Positions 53,693 to 60,416 of a DNA stretch of 64,000 nucleotides are shown piece after piece. The notes under the pieces are model-generated. The model was given only the letters and a program-made list of their open reading frames with translations. It was not told the origin of the DNA and ran no database searches. The stretch is from JAPLDP01 sp964628285 (GTDB lineage Bacteria > Bacteroidota > Bacteroidia > Bacteroidales > JAGONC01). The translations under genes and the position numbers were made by a program. Location: NCBI GenBank assembly GCA_964628285.1, contig CAZVNP010000001.1:80551-144550 (forward strand). The letters are read 5' to 3'. Within the stretch, counting starts at the first letter, position 1; the number at the start of each line of letters is the position of its first letter.

Positions 53693-53732
53693 ACACCGAG
53701 AGACACGAAGAAGAACGAAGAAACACGGAGGA
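53693..53732. repeat. A/G-rich degenerate short repeat
   Basis: ACACCGAGAGACACGAAGAA and the following 20 bases consist of loosely repeated (A)CACGGAG-like units with a 7-9-base period. It sits 36 bases before the GldN-like lipoprotein gene. Similar arrays occur in 56434-56765. Confidence 0.4.
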
Positions 53733-53767
53733 CTATTTCAAAGATCATAACTATAATATCCCTGGCA

Positions 53768-54313
53768 ATGAAATACCTGATTTATCTTATTCCGGTGTTC
53801 ATTATTATTGTTTGGACCGGGTGCAGGCATAATCCTGAAAAGGATTTCACCGTCATCACAAAACGTATCCAGTACGATGTCCCCATTAAAAGTCCCAATC
53901 CCGATTTTGACTGGTGGGTTCAGAATATAGAAGGATCACAGCGAGAGGAGTTCGTTCATATGATCCTCGATGCCGCCTATACGGGAAAGGTGAGAACCTA
54001 TGATTATTTCAACCATCCTCTGACGCCGGAGCAGGTGCGGCAGATAGGCTATCACCGTGATACCATCACCGTGCAGCGCCCTACGGCTCCCTATGCCCTG
54101 TTTGATACGGTGATAGAACAGAAGCTCGATCCGAATCTGATCACGCGGATCAGGTTTCTGGAGGAGTGGACCATTGACAAGAAACATTTTAGGATCATGA
54201 AAAACATCTTAGGCATCGCACCCCTGATAGAGAATTACAGTGAAAAGGGCGAGCTGAGAGGCTACATGCCCTTGTTCTGGATCTATACCGATAAAAGATA
54301 TCCGGAAGAATAA
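53768..54313 (+). CDS. Short lipoprotein resembling the C-terminal part of GldN/PorN
   Basis: 181 residues. The N-terminus has a signal and lipobox ending Val-Trp-Thr-Gly-Cys (Cys at residue 19). Residues about 75-175 follow the pattern of GldN/PorN, a T9SS outer ring protein: Leu-Thr-Pro-Glu-Gln-Val-Arg-Gln-Ile-Gly, Asp-Thr-Ile-Thr-Val, Leu-Asp-Pro-Asn-Leu-Ile-Thr-Arg-Ile-Arg-Phe-Leu-Glu-Glu-Trp, Ile-Leu-Gly-Ile-Ala-Pro-Leu and Pro-Leu-Phe-Trp-Ile-Tyr. Usual GldN proteins are around 300 residues and follow gldK, gldL and gldM; here none of these are beside it. It could be a second copy, a T9SS accessory lipoprotein, or a distant homologue with another role. The family link is from memory of motifs. 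The M16 peptidase starts 11 bases after its stop. Confidence 0.6.
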   Translation: MKYLIYLIPVFIIIVWTGCRHNPEKDFTVITKRIQYDVPIKSPNPDFDWWVQNIEGSQREEFVHMILDAAYTGKVRTYDYFNHPLTPEQVRQIGYHRDTITVQRPTAPYALFDTVIEQKLDPNLITRIRFLEEWTIDKKHFRIMKNILGIAPLIENYSEKGELRGYMPLFWIYTDKRYPEE

Positions 54314-54324
54314 ACAATAAAACC

Positions 54325-55551
54325 ATGGAGCTACAGCGGCATACACTGGCGAACGGCATTCGTCTCGTTCATACAGGCATCGATGCGCCCGTGGCACATT
54401 GCGGCATCATGGTCAATGCCGGCACCAGGGACGAAAAAGAAACGGAACACGGGATGGCCCACTTTATCGAGCATGTCATCTTCAAAGGTACCAATAAACG
54501 CAATGTGTACCGCATCCTGAACCGTCTCGATAACGTCGGCGCCGATCTTAACGCTTACACCGCCAAAGAGGAAACCTGCATCCATGCCTCCTTTCTGAAC
54601 CGGTTTTACGACAGGGCCCTGGAGCTGATTGCCGATATCGTTTTCAACCCGGCCTTTCCTGAAAAGGAACTGGCTAAAGAGAAGGATGTCATCATCGATG
54701 AGATCAACTCATACAAGGATAATCCCTCCGAAAAGATTTACGACGATTTTGAGGAACTGGTGTTTGACGGTCATCCCATTGCCAGGAATATCCTCGGCAC
54801 GGTTCGCATCATTAAAAAATTCGGAAAGCCCCAGATACTGAATTTCATTCATGAGAATTACCATACCGATCAAATGGTGATCAGCACGGTAGGAAAGATT
54901 GAGTTCGGCAGGTTCGTACGTCTTGTCGAAAAATATTTTGGCGGCATCGTTCCCAATCCCCTGAAGGTGGCGAGGACACCCTTTCGGGGTTACCGTCCGC
55001 AGGTGAGGAGCGTCAAAAAAAGAACCTACCAGACCCATTGCATGCTGGGTAACATTGCCTATCCTTATCATGATCCGCGGCGCATCACCATGGCTTTGCT
55101 GAACAATGTGCTGGGGGGGCCCGGCATGAACTCGAGGCTGAACCTGTCGGTACGTGAGAAAAACGGACTGGCTTACACCATCGAGTCGGGCTACAATGCT
55201 TATTCCGATACGGGCATCTTTAGCATCTATGCAGGCATTGAGAACGGCACTTACGACAGGGCACTGGCAGTCATAATGCGAGAACTCAGGCTCCTGTGTG
55301 AGAAACCTATGGGACCTCAGCAGCTGCGCATGGCCAAACAACAGCTCATAGGACAGCTCGCCATCACCTATGAATCGAACCTCACACGCATGATCTCGAT
55401 GGCTAAAAGTATTCTGCTCATCGATAACGTGGAATCGCTCGACCAGATCGGCGAACGCATACAGGCCGTCACATCAAATGATATTCTGGAAGTCGCCAAT
55501 GAGGTGCTCGATTCAAACCGGTTGAGCATCCTCACCTATCTGTCAAAATAA
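54325..55551 (+). CDS. M16-family zinc peptidase
   Basis: 408 residues. The inverted zinc motif His-x-x-Glu-His is at residues 46-50 (HFIEH), with the third ligand expected in Glu-Ile-Asn-Ser-Tyr-Lys-Asp-Asn-Pro about 75 residues later. The C-terminal non-catalytic half carries Leu-Asn-Asn-Val-Leu-Gly-Gly-Pro-Gly-Met-Asn-Ser-Arg-Leu, typical of processing-peptidase-like members. These enzymes degrade or process peptides, sometimes signal or presequence peptides. No signal peptide is visible, so it is probably cytoplasmic. It is downstream of the GldN-like lipoprotein on the same strand, 11 bases apart. Confidence 0.93.
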   Translation: MELQRHTLANGIRLVHTGIDAPVAHCGIMVNAGTRDEKETEHGMAHFIEHVIFKGTNKRNVYRILNRLDNVGADLNAYTAKEETCIHASFLNRFYDRALELIADIVFNPAFPEKELAKEKDVIIDEINSYKDNPSEKIYDDFEELVFDGHPIARNILGTVRIIKKFGKPQILNFIHENYHTDQMVISTVGKIEFGRFVRLVEKYFGGIVPNPLKVARTPFRGYRPQVRSVKKRTYQTHCMLGNIAYPYHDPRRITMALLNNVLGGPGMNSRLNLSVREKNGLAYTIESGYNAYSDTGIFSIYAGIENGTYDRALAVIMRELRLLCEKPMGPQQLRMAKQQLIGQLAITYESNLTRMISMAKSILLIDNVESLDQIGERIQAVTSNDILEVANEVLDSNRLSILTYLSK

Positions 55552-55594
55552 CCATCATATTGCCCCAAAGCAGTCCGGGTCTGTGTTTTCCAAC

Positions 55595-55658
55595 AACCCC
55601 GAAGGGGACAGGATTATACCCCTGACGTTTATTTTATCATGCCGTCCCTTCAGGGTTT
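55595..55658. repeat. Imperfect inverted repeat with AACCCCGAAGGGGAC arm
   Basis: The left arm AACCCCGAAGGGGACAGGAT plus TATA (55595-55618) pairs with the right arm 55635-55658 (TATCATGCCGTCCCTTCAGG plus GTTT), about 19 of 23 positions matching, around a 16-base spacer. It sits in the 312-base gap 55552-55863 between the M16 peptidase and purE. No gene is seen in that gap. Confidence 0.5.
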
Positions 55659-55843
55659 GGGTTTAATCAGTGGATTCTCGATTATAATAATATCAAAGAA
55701 GCCCGTTCCCTCTATGCTGATTACAGATGCTGTGACGGGAACAATGACTTATCTCTTCACCAAACTGGATAAATATAATCACATGTCCGGAAGCTGATGT
55801 TTTAATTTTAACATTTTCGAAATAACGATAATCGGCACATCAA

Positions 55844-55867
55844 CTAATCAGCTAATCAGCTAATTAG
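55844..55867. repeat. Tandem 8-mer CTAATCAG overlapping the purE stop
   Basis: CTAATCAG, CTAATCAG, CTAATTAG are three head-to-tail copies. The third overlaps the TAA stop of purE (55864-55866 on the minus strand). Confidence 0.6.
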
Positions 55868-56367
55868 ACACGAAACCGGTACTCCGCCTTTTGTAGCTCT
55901 TTATTCGCCTTAACGACTTTTTCTTTCAGCTCTTCCTTATATTTTAGCATCTTCTCCATGAGCTTCTCATCGCTTGTAGCGAGAATTTCGGTAGCCAGTA
56001 TGGCAGCGTTTCTGGCAGCATTGAGTCCGACGGTGGCCACGGGTATGCCTGGCGGCATTTGAAGAATGGAGAGGATAGAGTCCCACCCCTCAAGGGTGGC
56101 CTTGATAGGCACCCCGATAACCGGCAACGGTGTCATTGCTGCAATGACGCCCGGCAGGTGGGCCGCCATGCCCGCACCGGCAATGATCACCCTGATGCCT
56201 CTTTTTATGGCACCGGTGGCGAATGCTTCCACTTTTTCCGGCGTCCGGTGTGCCGATAATGCATTCATCTCGAAGGGTATCTCCATTGTATCGAGGAATT
56301 GAGCGGCTTCTTCCATCACCTTCAGATCGGAAGCGCTGCCCATGATGATGCTGACCTTTGGTTCCAT
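55864..56367 (-). CDS. purE: N5-carboxyaminoimidazole ribonucleotide mutase
   Basis: 167 residues, the usual PurE size. The motifs Ile-Met-Gly-Ser-Ala-Ser-Asp-Leu-Lys-Val-Met and Ser-Ala-His-Arg-Thr-Pro-Glu (about residues 9-45) bind the phosphate and carry the catalytic His. The Gly-Ala-Gly-Met-Ala-Ala-His-Leu-Pro-Gly motif follows. It moves the carboxyl group of N5-CAIR to C4 in de novo purine synthesis. No purK is beside it. A repeat element separates it from the divergent hpt, and its own stop lies in a tandem 8-mer. Confidence 0.97.
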   Translation of the reverse strand: MEPKVSIIMGSASDLKVMEEAAQFLDTMEIPFEMNALSAHRTPEKVEAFATGAIKRGIRVIIAGAGMAAHLPGVIAAMTPLPVIGVPIKATLEGWDSILSILQMPPGIPVATVGLNAARNAAILATEILATSDEKLMEKMLKYKEELKEKVVKANKELQKAEYRFRV

Positions 56368-56433
56368 GGTGTAAGTATTAATTCAGAGTAAAAATATCAC
56401 ATTTTGTGGTTTGATCATGTGTGATATGTTTTT

Positions 56434-56765
56434 TATTTAACCGCAGAGTCCTCACCTAAATATAGATTTAGCAACATCAAAATAGATAACTTTTAATAGA
56501 ACACGGATGACAGTAGAGTAGAGTGGTAGGGCTTTCAACCCTACCACTCTACTCTACTGTTCTATAATTCGTAGTCAATCGCAAGAAAAAAGTTATATAG
56601 TAGTGCACAGAGGAGGCGCAGAGAAAGCAGAGTATTATGAACCCATTATTTTAAATAAAGAGAAGTTAATTTTGTTTGAATTGGAAATTAATTCAAATTA
56701 AAAAACGTATTAATCATGAAACCTTGCGCCCTTTGCGCCTCTTCTGCGTTCTTTGCGGTTAAATA
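56434..56765. repeat. Intergenic repeat element with inverted ends and internal hairpin, MITE-like
   Basis: TATTTAACCGCAGAG (56434-56448) and CTTTGCGGTTAAATA (56751-56765) are inverted copies matching at 14 of 15 positions. Between them are a perfect 22-bp hairpin (56510-56560) and degenerate CGCAAAG-type arrays (56604-56632 and 56722-56760). The 332-base block lies in the gap between purE and hpt, which contains no gene. No target-site duplication is evident, so mobility is a guess. Confidence 0.5.
56510..56560. repeat. Perfect 22-bp inverted repeat
   Basis: ACAGTAGAGTAGAGTGGTAG plus GG (56510-56531) is the exact reverse complement of 56539-56560, around the loop CTTTCAA. Transcribed in either direction it would make a very stable hairpin. 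No U-run follows, so it is not a standard terminator. Confidence 0.85.
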
Positions 56766-56880
56766 CAAGATACTTAAACGACGGCTGATTCATACTACCG
56801 GAATTTCATAAAGACACGTATTTCTTTCAACGTCTTTTCAGATTGCATCCCTATTTTAATCCATGAATTTGAGTAAACCT

Positions 56881-56888
56881 TATATTTG
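56881..56888 (+). promoter_or_regulatory. TAnnTTTG -7 box for hpt
   Basis: TATATTTG, 26 bases before the ATG at 56915. It overlaps an in-frame GTG that would extend hpt by nine residues, which argues against that longer start. No good -33 match. Confidence 0.42.
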
Positions 56889-56914
56889 TGCATCAAAAAT
56901 GCTGGAAAAGCCGG

Positions 56915-57454
56915 ATGAAAAAAATAACTGTCAACGACCGGGAGTTTGTCCTTTCCATCACTGCCGGCGAGATCGATGCTGTCGTGACCAGGCTGGCCGG
57001 TGAGCTGAGCCGTGACCTGGCCGGAGCCAATCCCTTGTTTCTGGCCATCCTTAACGGTGCTTTTATCTTTGCGTCGGATCTCCTGCGCAGGTTCACCTTC
57101 CCGTGCAATGTCTCATTCATCAAATTGTCATCATACAGCGGCACGCAGACCACCGAAAAAGTGACGGTCGTCAGCGGTCTGGCAGAGGATGTCAGGGACA
57201 GGACCGTCGTCATCGTCGATGATATCATCGACAGCGGCATCACCGTTGACTGGCTGATACGGGAATTACAGCAACGGGGTGCGGCGGAGGTGAGGATTGC
57301 AGCTCTTTTCTTTAAGAAGGACGCCTTCAGGAAAAACTTTCGTATAGACTATCTGGGCATCACCATACCCAATGATTTCATCGTGGGCTATGGCCTGGAT
57401 TATAACGGTTACGGGCGAAATTATCCGGATATTTATAAAATCGACCAATCATAA
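56915..57454 (+). CDS. hpt: Hypoxanthine phosphoribosyltransferase
   Basis: 179 residues from the ATG at 56915 (MKKITVNDREFV). The PRPP-binding motif is Val-Val-Ile-Val-Asp-Asp-Ile-Ile-Asp-Ser-Gly-Ile-Thr, and a later Phe-Ile-Val-Gly-Tyr-Gly-Leu-Asp-Tyr closes the active site. It salvages hypoxanthine or guanine to IMP or GMP. It starts a plus-strand group with adk (17 bases on) and obg. Since purA and purE are in the same window, both salvage and de novo purine routes are represented. Identification is secure. Confidence 0.96.
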   Translation: MKKITVNDREFVLSITAGEIDAVVTRLAGELSRDLAGANPLFLAILNGAFIFASDLLRRFTFPCNVSFIKLSSYSGTQTTEKVTVVSGLAEDVRDRTVVIVDDIIDSGITVDWLIRELQQRGAAEVRIAALFFKKDAFRKNFRIDYLGITIPNDFIVGYGLDYNGYGRNYPDIYKIDQS

Positions 57455-57471
57455 TCATTAACAACAAATGT

Positions 57472-58056
57472 ATGTTTAATCTGGTTATTTTCGGCCCTCC
57501 GGGGGCAGGCAAAGGAACCCAATCGGTTAAGATAGCGGAAAAATACCGTCTAGGTCATATCTCAACGGGTGATCTGCTGAGAAATGAAATAAAGAATCAA
57601 ACCCCGCTGGGATTAAAGGTCAGGAATATCATTGAGAAAGGGGAACTGGTGCCTGACGAACTGCTCATCGACCTTTTAAAAGGTGCCATGCACAAGCATA
57701 ACGACGTCAATGGTTTCATCTTTGACGGCTTTCCTCGGACCCTGATGCAGGCGGAAGAACTTGACAGGTTCCTGCAGGGCGAAGGGCAGCGTATCAACCT
57801 CACCCTGGCTCTGGAGGTGGAAGAGGAAGAGCTTATCAAACGTATCCTGCACCGTGCCATGGAGTCGGACCGCACCGACGACACCGAGGAGGTGATACAG
57901 AACCGTTTGCTGGTATATCACAACCAAACCAAACCCCTCATCGACTATTACCGGAAACAAGGTAAATTCGAGTCCGTTTTTGGTAAAGGCACTATCGATC
58001 AAATCTTCGGCAAGTTGTGCGTGGTTATTGATAAACACCTTCTTTCGGGGAGCTGA
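57472..58056 (+). CDS. adk: Adenylate kinase (short type)
   Basis: 194 residues, i.e. the short form without the long zinc-binding LID. The P-loop is GPPGAGKGT at about residues 7-15. The AMP-binding Ile-Ser-Thr-Gly-Asp-Leu-Leu-Arg and Phe-Asp-Gly-Phe-Pro-Arg-Thr motifs are intact, and Arg-Thr-Asp-Asp-Thr-Glu-Glu in the LID region contributes Arg residues. It interconverts AMP, ADP and ATP. It follows hpt by 17 bases and precedes obg by 32, a likely operon. Identification is secure. Confidence 0.97.
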   Translation: MFNLVIFGPPGAGKGTQSVKIAEKYRLGHISTGDLLRNEIKNQTPLGLKVRNIIEKGELVPDELLIDLLKGAMHKHNDVNGFIFDGFPRTLMQAEELDRFLQGEGQRINLTLALEVEEEELIKRILHRAMESDRTDDTEEVIQNRLLVYHNQTKPLIDYYRKQGKFESVFGKGTIDQIFGKLCVVIDKHLLSGS

Positions 58057-58088
58057 CGGGAAAGGCATCATTCATAAAATTCCCTGCA

Positions 58089-59081
58089 ATGGGTAACTCC
58101 AACTTCGTTGACTATGTGAAGATCTTCTGCCGTTCGGGCAAGGGAGGAGCGGGATCGGTGCATTTTCTCCGCACACGTCTCAACGCCAGGGGTGGTCCCG
58201 ACGGCGGTGACGGCGGCCGTGGAGGGCACATAATATTACGTGGTAATCAGCAGCTCTGGACCCTGCTGCATCTGAAGTACACCAAGCATGTCAAAGCCAC
58301 CGACGGTGGTGACGGCGGCGGTCAGCTGAAGACCGGCGCCGACGGCCGTGACATGGTGCTCGACGTACCCCTGGGCACTGTCGTCAGGGATGCTGAAACG
58401 GGGGCTGCGGAATTTGAGATCACCCACGACGGCGAGACACATATCCTGCTTGAAGGCGGCAGGGGAGGCCTGGGCAACGACCACTTCAAATCACCCACAT
58501 TGCAGGCACCACGCTTTGCTCAACCCGGAGAGCCGGCGCGGGAAGGCTGGAAGATACTTGAACTGAAGCTGCTGGCCGATGTGGGGCTCGTGGGATTCCC
58601 CAACGCAGGAAAATCCACCCTGCTGTCGGTCATCTCGGCCGCCAAACCCGAGATCGCCGATTATCCTTTCACCACCCTCCGTCCTAACCTTGGCATCGTC
58701 CGCTACCACGATTACAAATCGTTCGTCATGGCCGATATCCCCGGCATCATCGAAGGAGCTCACGAAGGAAAGGGACTCGGACTCCGCTTCCTCCGCCATG
58801 TCGAACGGAATACCCTGCTGTTGTTCCTGGTACCGGCCGACAGCGACGACATCAAAAAGGAATATGCGATCCTCGTTAACGAACTTGGGCAATATAACCC
58901 CGATCTGCTTGATAAACCCAGAATGCTGGCCATATCCAAATCGGATCTCTTGGACGAGGAACTGATAAAAGAACTGAAAAAGAATTTACCGGAGATACCG
59001 TTCGTGTTCATATCGTCCTTTACGAAACACGGATTGAATAAGTTGAAGGAGATGATCTGGCGGTTGTTGAATGAAAAATAA
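58089..59081 (+). CDS. obg: Obg GTPase (ObgE/CgtA)
   Basis: 330 residues. The glycine-rich Obg fold (about 1-160) has Gly-Gly-Pro-Asp-Gly-Gly-Asp-Gly-Gly-Arg-Gly-Gly and Gly-Gly-Arg-Gly-Gly-Leu-Gly-Asn. The G domain follows with Gly-Phe-Pro-Asn-Ala-Gly-Lys-Ser-Thr-Leu-Leu (G1), Asp-Ile-Pro-Gly-Ile-Ile-Glu-Gly (G3) and Ser-Lys-Ser-Asp (G4). There is no extra C-terminal OCT domain, as in most Bacteroidota. It assists 50S maturation and binds ppGpp. It ends the hpt-adk-obg group; a palindromic repeat follows before the PAP2 gene. Confidence 0.97.
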   Translation: MGNSNFVDYVKIFCRSGKGGAGSVHFLRTRLNARGGPDGGDGGRGGHIILRGNQQLWTLLHLKYTKHVKATDGGDGGGQLKTGADGRDMVLDVPLGTVVRDAETGAAEFEITHDGETHILLEGGRGGLGNDHFKSPTLQAPRFAQPGEPAREGWKILELKLLADVGLVGFPNAGKSTLLSVISAAKPEIADYPFTTLRPNLGIVRYHDYKSFVMADIPGIIEGAHEGKGLGLRFLRHVERNTLLLFLVPADSDDIKKEYAILVNELGQYNPDLLDKPRMLAISKSDLLDEELIKELKKNLPEIPFVFISSFTKHGLNKLKEMIWRLLNEK

Positions 59082-59087
59082 ACACAA

Positions 59088-59136
59088 CCTCATCCCCTGC
59101 CTCTTCTCCTTGAGGAGAAGGGGTTTAGGGTTGAGG
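59088..59136. repeat. Palindromic CCTCAxCCC-type element after obg
   Basis: CCTCATCCCCTGCCTCTTCT plus CC, then TTGA, then GGAGAAGGGGTTTAGGGTTG plus AGG, make an imperfect hairpin right after the obg stop. Its CCTCA-CCC ends resemble the sequence at 60396-60416. Confidence 0.5.
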
Positions 59137-59170
59137 CGCTAAATGAATATACTTGATGTTTTAACCGATC

Positions 59171-59746
59171 ATGCTTGACACTTTGATACAATGGGACAAA
59201 GAACTGTTCCTTCTCATCAACGGTCATCACAACGCCTTTTGGGATGTGGTGATGTACTGGATGAGCAACAGGCTGATCTGGATACCGCTGTATCTTGTCT
59301 TCCTGTTTCTCATCATACGCAAATACCGCTGGTATTCAATCCTCATTATCGTTTTCACGGCCATTCTGATCACCGCCAGCGACCAGACGTCGGTACATCT
59401 TTTCAAAGATGTCTTCCACCGTTTGCGGCCGTGTCATGACCTGTCGCTGGAAGGTATGGTCCACCTGGTCAGGAATCATTGCGGCGGCGAGTACGGTTTT
59501 GTCTCTTCACATGCGGTGAATATGTTTGCCCTATCCATATTCCTGATCCATTTCCTGGGAAACAGGATCTTCACACCTCTTATCCTCATTTGGGCAGCAG
59601 CTATTTGTTACAGCAGAGTGTACCTGGGGGTTCATTTTCCGGGAGACGTCATCGCGGGAGCCCTGGCGGGAAGCATCATCGGGCTTATTATTGGGCAGAT
59701 ATGCCTGTACCTGTGCCGGATGATGGGTTATAAGGACTCAAGATAG
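59171..59746 (+). CDS. PAP2-family membrane phosphatase
   Basis: 191 residues with about five transmembrane helices. The three PAP2 motifs are recognisable: Lys-Asp-Val-Phe-His-Arg-Leu-Arg-Pro (Lys-x6-Arg-Pro), Ser-Ser-His-Ala-Val-Asn (the His of Pro-Ser-Gly-His type), and Ser-Arg-Val-Tyr-Leu-Gly-Val-His-Phe-Pro-Gly-Asp (Ser-Arg-x5-His-x3-Asp). It dephosphorylates lipid phosphates or diphosphates such as undecaprenyl pyrophosphate, or phosphatidylglycerol phosphate; the substrate is not decided by sequence. It converges on the PNPOx-like gene, with 163 bases between that hold no gene. Confidence 0.9.
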   Translation: MLDTLIQWDKELFLLINGHHNAFWDVVMYWMSNRLIWIPLYLVFLFLIIRKYRWYSILIIVFTAILITASDQTSVHLFKDVFHRLRPCHDLSLEGMVHLVRNHCGGEYGFVSSHAVNMFALSIFLIHFLGNRIFTPLILIWAAAICYSRVYLGVHFPGDVIAGALAGSIIGLIIGQICLYLCRMMGYKDSR

Positions 59747-59909
59747 ACCTGGCTCAGTGGCGAAAACCGTTACGGGCCTCGTAACCAAAGGCCGAAAGAA
59801 GAAGCGCTCTCCGGCACGCGTTACAAACGCGCGCAAGCCGGCGGGGATAAGAATCTCCTGAATCCTTAGTGGCACTTTGTATAATAACATACGAAAGACT
59901 GCTTCCTGA

Positions 59910-60371
59910 TCAATACCCGTAAACCCTGCACTCAAATTTAGCATTGACGATCCTGAATGGTTGCACATGACGAATGCTGGGAGGACGGAAGGTGAATTCA
60001 TGCCCGGCATACTTTTTCATGATGATGTTCATAGCTTCGGTTCTTTCGTCAAAGTCATCGATAAATTCGACCGTGCCATGTACAAGCACGCTGCGGTATT
60101 TCATGCTCCACGAGCAGGCGACCTCCTCATCCCGGTATCGCAGGACATGATCGGTACTGAAAGCCATACATACCGAGGGATTGTTTTTCAGCAGGTCTGT
60201 CTTTTTACCTTTTGCCGATCCGTGCAGGTAGATGGTGTCGCCTGCAAAGCCAAAATTAAGCGGGACGACATATGGTTTGCCCGTTTCATCCACCATGCCC
60301 AAATAACCCACCTTACACTTGTCGATGATGCGTCTGATCTCATCCATATCAAGAATCGTCCTGCTTTTCAT
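59910..60371 (-). CDS. PNPOx/NimA-like FMN-binding split-barrel protein
   Basis: 153 residues. The sequence Tyr-Val-Val-Pro-Leu-Asn-Phe-Gly-Phe-Ala-Gly-Asp-Thr-Ile-Tyr-Leu-His-Gly-Ser-Ala-Lys-Gly-Lys is the FMN-binding split-barrel pattern of the pyridoxamine 5-phosphate oxidase superfamily. The fold serves pyridoxal synthesis, nitroimidazole resistance and flavin reduction, and the family symbol cannot be chosen from sequence alone. It lies 26 bases downstream of the stop of the PEP-synthase-like gene on the same strand, with the CCTCACCCC-like repeat between them. Confidence 0.85.
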   Translation of the reverse strand: MKSRTILDMDEIRRIIDKCKVGYLGMVDETGKPYVVPLNFGFAGDTIYLHGSAKGKKTDLLKNNPSVCMAFSTDHVLRYRDEEVACSWSMKYRSVLVHGTVEFIDDFDERTEAMNIIMKKYAGHEFTFRPPSIRHVQPFRIVNAKFECRVYGY

Positions 60372-60395
60372 GATGTTATGGTTTTATTGGAATAA

Positions 60396-60416
60396 CCTCA
60401 CCCCAACCCCTCCCCC
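60396..60416. repeat. CCTCACCCCAACCCCTCC element overlapping a stop codon
   Basis: CCTCACCCCAACCCCTCC followed by CCC on the plus strand covers the last codons of the gene to the right, encoding Gly-Glu-Gly-Leu-Gly and the TGA stop (60398-60400). It resembles half of the palindrome at 59088-59136, and suggests the repeat changed the end of this protein. Confidence 0.45.

Noticed and set aside
55552..56914. CRISPR array
   Set aside because: The repeats here are palindromes or degenerate short units, not regularly spaced direct repeats with unique spacers, and no cas gene is present.
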